Source of the DNA: CAZABP01 sp964483245
GTDB taxonomy: Bacteria > Planctomycetota > UBA1135 > UBA2386
Reading direction: 5' to 3'
NCBI GenBank assembly: GCA_964483245.1
Contig: CAZABP010000078.1
Coordinates: forward strand, 1-15,809
Length of the DNA: 15,809 nucleotides
Positions within the stretch are counted from its first letter, which is position 1. Every line of letters begins with the position of its first letter. This document shows, piece by piece, positions 12,345-15,809 of this stretch. A model generated the notes under the pieces. The model made no database searches and had not been told where the DNA came from. It saw only the letters and a list, made by a program, of their open reading frames with translations. The position numbers and the translations under genes were made by a program.

Positions 12345-13433
12345 ATGCATCCACGCACGCTTTCCCTCGTTCCACTCGCACTGCTCGCCGGTCTGCTCCC
12401 GGCGCAGACCGCCAAGGTGATCCCCGCGCCCTGGGCGACGGTCGAGGGCAACTCCCGGTCGACCTATCCGTTCGGCCGCCAGGACGCGGCGATCCAGGTC
12501 CTGACCGATGCGCCGCAGGTCACGACCGCGACCGCGATCCTGATGGGCCTCTCGTTCCGCGCCGACGGCTGGCCGGACAACACGTATTCCGGCTACCAGA
12601 AGGCGCACAAGGTCACGGCCTACACGACGCCGACGACCGCCGCCGGAATGTCGAAGGATCCGATCGCGAACCGTGGCGGACCGACCTCGCCCGGCACGGT
12701 CCTGTTCGACGGCAACCTGTCGCTGCCGAACTCCGCCCCGCCGGCCGTGCTGCCGCGCCCGTGGAGCGTGCGGTTCCCGTTCACCGGCGTCTACACGTAC
12801 GACTCGACCAAGGGGAATCTGCTGCTCGAGGTCGCCACCAACGACACGACAACGCCGCCCGGCAACTGGACGATCGACGCGGTCAACATCCGCACGACCG
12901 GCACGATCGAAGGGCAACGCCAACAAGTCTCGGCCGGCTGCTCCGGCGGTGGCTCGACGCTGACCTTGAAGCTCGCCGACGGCAAGATCGGCGGCAACCT
13001 TGACATCGCATTCACCAGCAACACCAATGGTGCATTCCCGCAGTTGCTCGCGATGGTCGGTGCGTCGATCTCCGATCCCGGCTTTCCGATCGACCTGACG
13101 CCGGCCGGCATGCCCGGGTGCACGCTGGACGTGAATCCGATCTGGACGATCCCGGTGCTCGAGAACGCGACCGGCGGCTACCCGAGCCTGCTGTTCCCGA
13201 TCTCGAACTCGCAGACGATGGTCGGCCTGACCGCCTACGTGCAGGCGCTCGGCTGGACGACGAAGCCGACGCTGAACAGCTCGGCGATGACGCCGGCCTG
13301 GTCGATGACGGTCGGCGATTCCGCGCCGGTCGTGACGTCGCAGATGGCGTTCTACGTCGCGTCGACCGGGATGTGGTCGCTCGGCGCCGGGCAGTACGTG
13401 CCGGTGTTCCGCCTCGAAGGCGTGTTTCCGTAG
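12345..13433 (+). CDS. Secreted protein of unknown function, planctomycete-type
   Basis: This 362-residue protein begins with a clear signal peptide (MHPRTLSLVPLALLAGLLPA, with likely cleavage near 20-22). The mature part is rich in Thr, Ser, Gly and Pro and looks all-beta. An N-terminal part (about 25-190) resembles an extracellular beta-sandwich. A C-terminal module then starts at SAGCSGGGSTLTLKLADGKIG and continues through AGMPGCTLDVNPIW to the end. The only two cysteines, C199 and C259, could form a disulfide. The C-terminal layout (a Cys-Gly entry, an LLAMVGAS strand, then PGC-LDV and a final hydrophobic strand) is one I associate with large families of secreted planctomycete proteins of unknown role. 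It overlaps a hairpin shared with the convergent next gene. No catalytic motif was recognised. Confidence 0.75.
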   Translation: MHPRTLSLVPLALLAGLLPAQTAKVIPAPWATVEGNSRSTYPFGRQDAAIQVLTDAPQVTTATAILMGLSFRADGWPDNTYSGYQKAHKVTAYTTPTTAAGMSKDPIANRGGPTSPGTVLFDGNLSLPNSAPPAVLPRPWSVRFPFTGVYTYDSTKGNLLLEVATNDTTTPPGNWTIDAVNIRTTGTIEGQRQQVSAGCSGGGSTLTLKLADGKIGGNLDIAFTSNTNGAFPQLLAMVGASISDPGFPIDLTPAGMPGCTLDVNPIWTIPVLENATGGYPSLLFPISNSQTMVGLTAYVQALGWTTKPTLNSSAMTPAWSMTVGDSAPVVTSQMAFYVASTGMWSLGAGQYVPVFRLEGVFP

Positions 13434-13445
13434 CTCCGGCTACGG
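13428..13445. terminator. Hairpin holding both stop codons of two convergent genes
   Basis: CCGTAGC (13428-13434) and GCTACGG (13439-13445) form a perfect 7-bp stem with a four-base TCCG loop. The TAG stop of the plus-strand gene (13431-13433) and the TAG stop of the minus-strand gene (13440-13442, read in reverse) both lie in the stem. No T tract follows on either strand, so classical Rho-independent termination is doubtful. It may end or protect both messages. Confidence 0.5.
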
Positions 13446-14003
13446 ATCCACGACGCGTAGCACGGCCGGCAGGCTGCGCGTGACGCGGCGCACACTGCCA
13501 TCCAGCGCGAGCTCGACGATCCGGCGCCCGCGCGGCGTGGACTGCGTGACGCGGATCCACTCCACCCCCGGCGCCGCCTGCACGACGTCGACGCCCTCGA
13601 CGTCACCGCGACCCGCCGCCTGGAGTGCCTGCTGCAGCTCCGCCGGAACTTCCGCCAGCGAGTGCGTCCGCTCGAGCACCTGCCCGTCGTCGGTGACGAG
13701 CATGCTGCGGCGCTGACCATCCGGGTACTCCTTGACGAACCGCCACCCGGCCCCGGCCGCTGACCATTCCCGCGCACGCAGCCGCAGTTCGCCGTCCGGC
13801 TGCACACCGGCGGCCGTGCGCTCCGCCGGTGCCGGCGCGACGTCCGCAGCAGGGATCCGGATCCAGGCGATCCGACCGCCGATCACGCCCAGCGACACGG
13901 CCCCATGCTCCGGGATTGCCTGCAGCGCGGCGGCGATCTGCGGGTCCGACAGCCCCGGCGCTGCGCACGCCGTCAGTCCGAGCAACCAGAGTGCGGTCCG
14001 CAT
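13440..14003 (-). CDS. Lipoprotein with PepSY-like repeats, function unknown
   Basis: This 187-residue protein has a short lipoprotein signal, MRTALWLLGLTAC, with lipobox LTAC and acylated Cys13, so it should be anchored to a membrane. The mature part seems to have two related segments. In each a helix (DPQIAAALQAIPEHGAV; VPAELQQALQAAGRGDV) is followed by hydrophobic beta strands (IAWIRIPA; EWIRVTQS, then RIVELALDGSVRRV), which resembles PepSY-like inhibitor/lipoprotein domains. That resemblance is loose. I chose the ATG at 14003 because it begins the signal; the frame is open much further upstream only because it shadows the cyclodeaminase gene. The 81 bp to the divergent gene (14004-14084) hold only a weak 5-bp inverted repeat (CCGGC/GCCGG, 14041-14058). 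Confidence 0.72.
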   Translation of the reverse strand: MRTALWLLGLTACAAPGLSDPQIAAALQAIPEHGAVSLGVIGGRIAWIRIPAADVAPAPAERTAAGVQPDGELRLRAREWSAAGAGWRFVKEYPDGQRRSMLVTDDGQVLERTHSLAEVPAELQQALQAAGRGDVEGVDVVQAAPGVEWIRVTQSTPRGRRIVELALDGSVRRVTRSLPAVLRVVDP

Positions 14004-14084
14004 GCTCCGATCTTGCCGAGGCTCGCATCCTGGCGCCAAACCGGCGATCGTGAGCCGGCCGGGGACTTCCACCGAACGACCACG

Positions 14085-14708
14085 ATGATCGACAAGCCCT
14101 TCCACGAACTCGTCGAACTGCTCGCCGCCCGCACGCCGACGCCCGGCGGCGGTGCTGCCGCCGCGCTGGCCGCCGCGCAGGGGACGGCGCTGCTGTTGAT
14201 GGTGGTCCGCTTCACGCGCGGCAAGAAGGCGACCGCCGACCGCGACGCGGATCTGGCCGAGGTCGAGACGTTCCTGCAGCAACACCTGCAACGGCTGCTG
14301 CCGATGGCGGAACGCGACTGCGCCTCGTTCGACCATGTCTCCGCGGCCTACGCGCTGCCCAAGGAGACCGACCAGCAGAAGGAGGTCCGCCTGCGCGCGG
14401 TCGAGGAGGCGATGGCCGGCGCGATCGTGGTCCCGGAGGAGCTGATCCACGTGATCCGCGACGTGCTGGCGAAGTTCGAGCCGATCGCCACGCTGGTCGG
14501 GAAGGCGATCGTCAGCGACCTCGGCAGCGGCGCCGAGCTGCTGCGCGCCGCGGCGACCTGTGCCTGGTGGAACGTGCGGATCAACGCCGCCTACCTGACC
14601 GACCGCGCACGCGCGCGCGCGACCGAGTTGCGCGTGCAAGGCGTGTTCGACGAACTCGAGCGGCACTACGGCGCGCTGCGCGGCCAGGTCGAGAAGCTGC
14701 TCGCATGA
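14085..14708 (+). CDS. Cyclodeaminase/cyclohydrolase family protein (FTCD_C, FchA-like)
   Basis: This 207-residue protein matches the C-terminal domain of formiminotransferase-cyclodeaminase and the stand-alone FchA methenyl-tetrahydrofolate cyclohydrolases in length and in the opening FHELVELLAARTPTPGGGAAAAL (PTPGGG at 18-23). The rest is all-helical, with the conserved segments MVVRFTRGKK and SDLGSGAELLRAAATCAWWNVRIN. Stand-alone members convert formimino- or methenyl-tetrahydrofolate in one-carbon metabolism. No formiminotransferase domain or other folate gene is in view. Its stop overlaps the gpmI start by 4 bp (14705-14708), so the two are cotranslated. The exact reaction, deaminase or cyclohydrolase, cannot be decided from the sequence. 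Confidence 0.85.
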   Translation: MIDKPFHELVELLAARTPTPGGGAAAALAAAQGTALLLMVVRFTRGKKATADRDADLAEVETFLQQHLQRLLPMAERDCASFDHVSAAYALPKETDQQKEVRLRAVEEAMAGAIVVPEELIHVIRDVLAKFEPIATLVGKAIVSDLGSGAELLRAAATCAWWNVRINAAYLTDRARARATELRVQGVFDELERHYGALRGQVEKLLA

Positions 14709-15809
14709 CGACGAAGCGCAAGGCCCCGGTCGTGCTGATCGTGCTGGACGGTTTCGGCGAAGCGCCGCCCGGCCCCGGCAATGCGATCACGCTGGCGGAG
14801 CCGCGCTTTTGGTACGCGCTGCGCGAACGTTGGCCGTCGACGACGCTGCAATGCAGCGGCGAGGACGTCGGGCTGCGCGTCGGGCTGATGGGCAACAGCG
14901 AAGTCGGCCATCTCAACATCGGCGCCGGCCGCATCGTCTGGCAGGAGATCACGCGGATCGACCGGGCGATCCGGACCGGCGAGTTCTTCGCCAACCCGGC
15001 GCTGGTCGGTGCGGCGCGGCACGCACGCGAGCACGGCACGACGCTGCACCTGATGGGGCTCGTCAGCGACGGTGGGGTCCATTCGAGCGAGGAGCACCTG
15101 AAAGCGCTGCTCGAGCTGGCGCAGCGCGAGCGCCTGGGCAGCGAGCAGATCGTGCTGCATGCATTCCTCGATGGCCGCGACACGCCGCCGCGTTCGGCCG
15201 AGCGCTACCTCAATGATGCTGGCACGGCATTGGCACAGCACGGGGGCCGGATCGGCACGATCGCCGGGCGCTACTACGCGATGGATCGCGACCGGCGCTG
15301 GGATCGCGTGCAGCTCGCCTATGACGCGTTGACGCGCGGGATCGGCGAGCATGCGGACGGCGCGCTCGAGGGTCTGCGCGCGGCGTATGCGCGCGGCGAG
15401 AGCGACGAGTTCGTGCGGCCGACGATCGTCGGCGCGCGCGAGCGCGGGCGGCTTCGCGACGGCGATGCGGCGATCTACTTCAACTTCCGCGCCGACCGCG
15501 CGCGCCAGCTGACGGCGGCGCTGACGCAGCAGGGCTTCGACGGGTTCGAGCGCGGGGTCTGGCCGCGGATCCACATGGCGACGATGGTGCGCTACCGCGA
15601 CGATTTCGACTGTCCGGTTGCGTTCGCTCCGCAGCCGCTCTCCGGCATCCTGCCGGTCCTCGTCAGCCGCGCCGGCCTGACGCAGCTCCGGATCGCCGAG
15701 ACCGAGAAGTACGCGCACGTCACGTTCTTCTTCTCCGGCGGTGACGAGAAGGAACTGCCGGGCGAGCGGCGGATCCTGGTGCCGAGCCCCAAGGTCGCGA
15801 CCTACGACC
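14705..15809 (+). CDS. gpmI: 2,3-bisphosphoglycerate-independent phosphoglycerate mutase, N-terminal 368 codons
   Basis: The gene runs off the right edge with about 70% of the usual 510 residues present. It interconverts 3- and 2-phosphoglycerate in glycolysis and gluconeogenesis, using two metal ions (commonly Mn) and no bisphosphoglycerate. Visible hallmarks are the metal-binding LDGFG (Asp15), GNSEVGHLNIGAGR with the phosphorylated Ser65, GGVHSS with His126, FLDGRDTPPRS (DGRD at 156-159), GRYYAMDRD, FNFRADRARQL (from 259), and TEKYAHVTFFFSGG with Lys335 and His338. All substrate-binding residues expected in this stretch seem intact. The C-terminal metal ligands lie outside the window. Its ATG sits in the stop of the cyclodeaminase gene. 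The call is secure. Confidence 0.97.
   Translation, partial: MTTKRKAPVVLIVLDGFGEAPPGPGNAITLAEPRFWYALRERWPSTTLQCSGEDVGLRVGLMGNSEVGHLNIGAGRIVWQEITRIDRAIRTGEFFANPALVGAARHAREHGTTLHLMGLVSDGGVHSSEEHLKALLELAQRERLGSEQIVLHAFLDGRDTPPRSAERYLNDAGTALAQHGGRIGTIAGRYYAMDRDRRWDRVQLAYDALTRGIGEHADGALEGLRAAYARGESDEFVRPTIVGARERGRLRDGDAAIYFNFRADRARQLTAALTQQGFDGFERGVWPRIHMATMVRYRDDFDCPVAFAPQPLSGILPVLVSRAGLTQLRIAETEKYAHVTFFFSGGDEKELPGERRILVPSPKVATYD

Noticed and set aside
11544..12926. Long 460-codon version of the ApeP-like protein
   Set aside because: The first 320 or so residues are antisense or out-of-frame to the hot-dog and secreted protein genes and look random. The domain begins at the ATG at 11951 with a 4-bp overlap.
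13440..14666. Extended 408-codon version of the lipoprotein
   Set aside because: The upstream half is antisense to the cyclodeaminase gene. The ATG at 14003 begins a textbook lipoprotein signal.
14085..15809. Part of the biosynthetic locus
   Set aside because: The cyclodeaminase-family gene and gpmI are central metabolism genes with their own overlap, separated from the pathway genes by a secreted protein and a lipoprotein.

Overview
The window is very GC-rich (about 70% by eye), densely coded DNA from a bacterial chromosome. The best guess for the organism is a member of the Planctomycetota. This rests on the secreted protein at 12345-13433, whose two-part build (N-terminal lamina, then a short Cys-containing beta module) I associate with planctomycete secretomes, and on the tandem large exported proteins with carboxypeptidase-regulatory-like repeats. 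No rRNA or taxonomic marker is present, so this is inference.

Left part (1 to about 5.2 kb): a type II polyketide/fatty-acid-like biosynthetic locus. A partial adenylate-forming ligase (minus strand, running off the left edge) diverges from a plus-strand operon. The operon holds a flavin-dependent halogenase-type oxidoreductase, a free acyl carrier protein, a ketosynthase with an intact Cys-His-His triad, a ketosynthase-like partner that has lost all three catalytic residues (chain-length-factor type), and a FabG-type ketoreductase. ACP/KS and KS/CLF overlap by the same 8-bp ATGNNTGA junction. Two small hot-dog-fold proteins at 11544-12307 (minus strand, 4-bp overlap) look like the split ApeI/ApeP-type dehydratase pair of aryl polyene pathways. 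Together these supply priming, carrier, condensation, reduction and dehydration, so the parsimonious product is an aryl-polyene-like or other polyunsaturated chain, possibly halogenated or oxidised. Acyltransferases, ammonia-lyase, thioesterase and exporter are not in view and may lie to the left.

Middle (about 5.2 to 11.5 kb): the dehydratase genes are separated from the rest of the pathway by a FAIM-like membrane protein, two tandem paralogous exported proteins with carboxypeptidase-regulatory-like repeats, and a secreted amidohydrolase. The gaps between these genes carry seven copies of a palindrome-plus-GGTGTACCG repeat whose arms covary. Just after the ketoreductase lies an anomalous G-rich tract with 19 consecutive G, across which the reading frame stays open into the FAIM-like gene. 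I regard this as an assembly problem or a local slippage product, not a true fusion.

Right part (12.3 to 15.8 kb): a secreted protein, a convergent lipoprotein gene (both stop codons lie inside one hairpin), then a cyclodeaminase/cyclohydrolase-family gene overlapping by 4 bp the start of gpmI (phosphoglycerate mutase), which runs off the right edge. These look like ordinary chromosomal genes. I saw no tRNA, rRNA, CRISPR array, transposase or phage gene.
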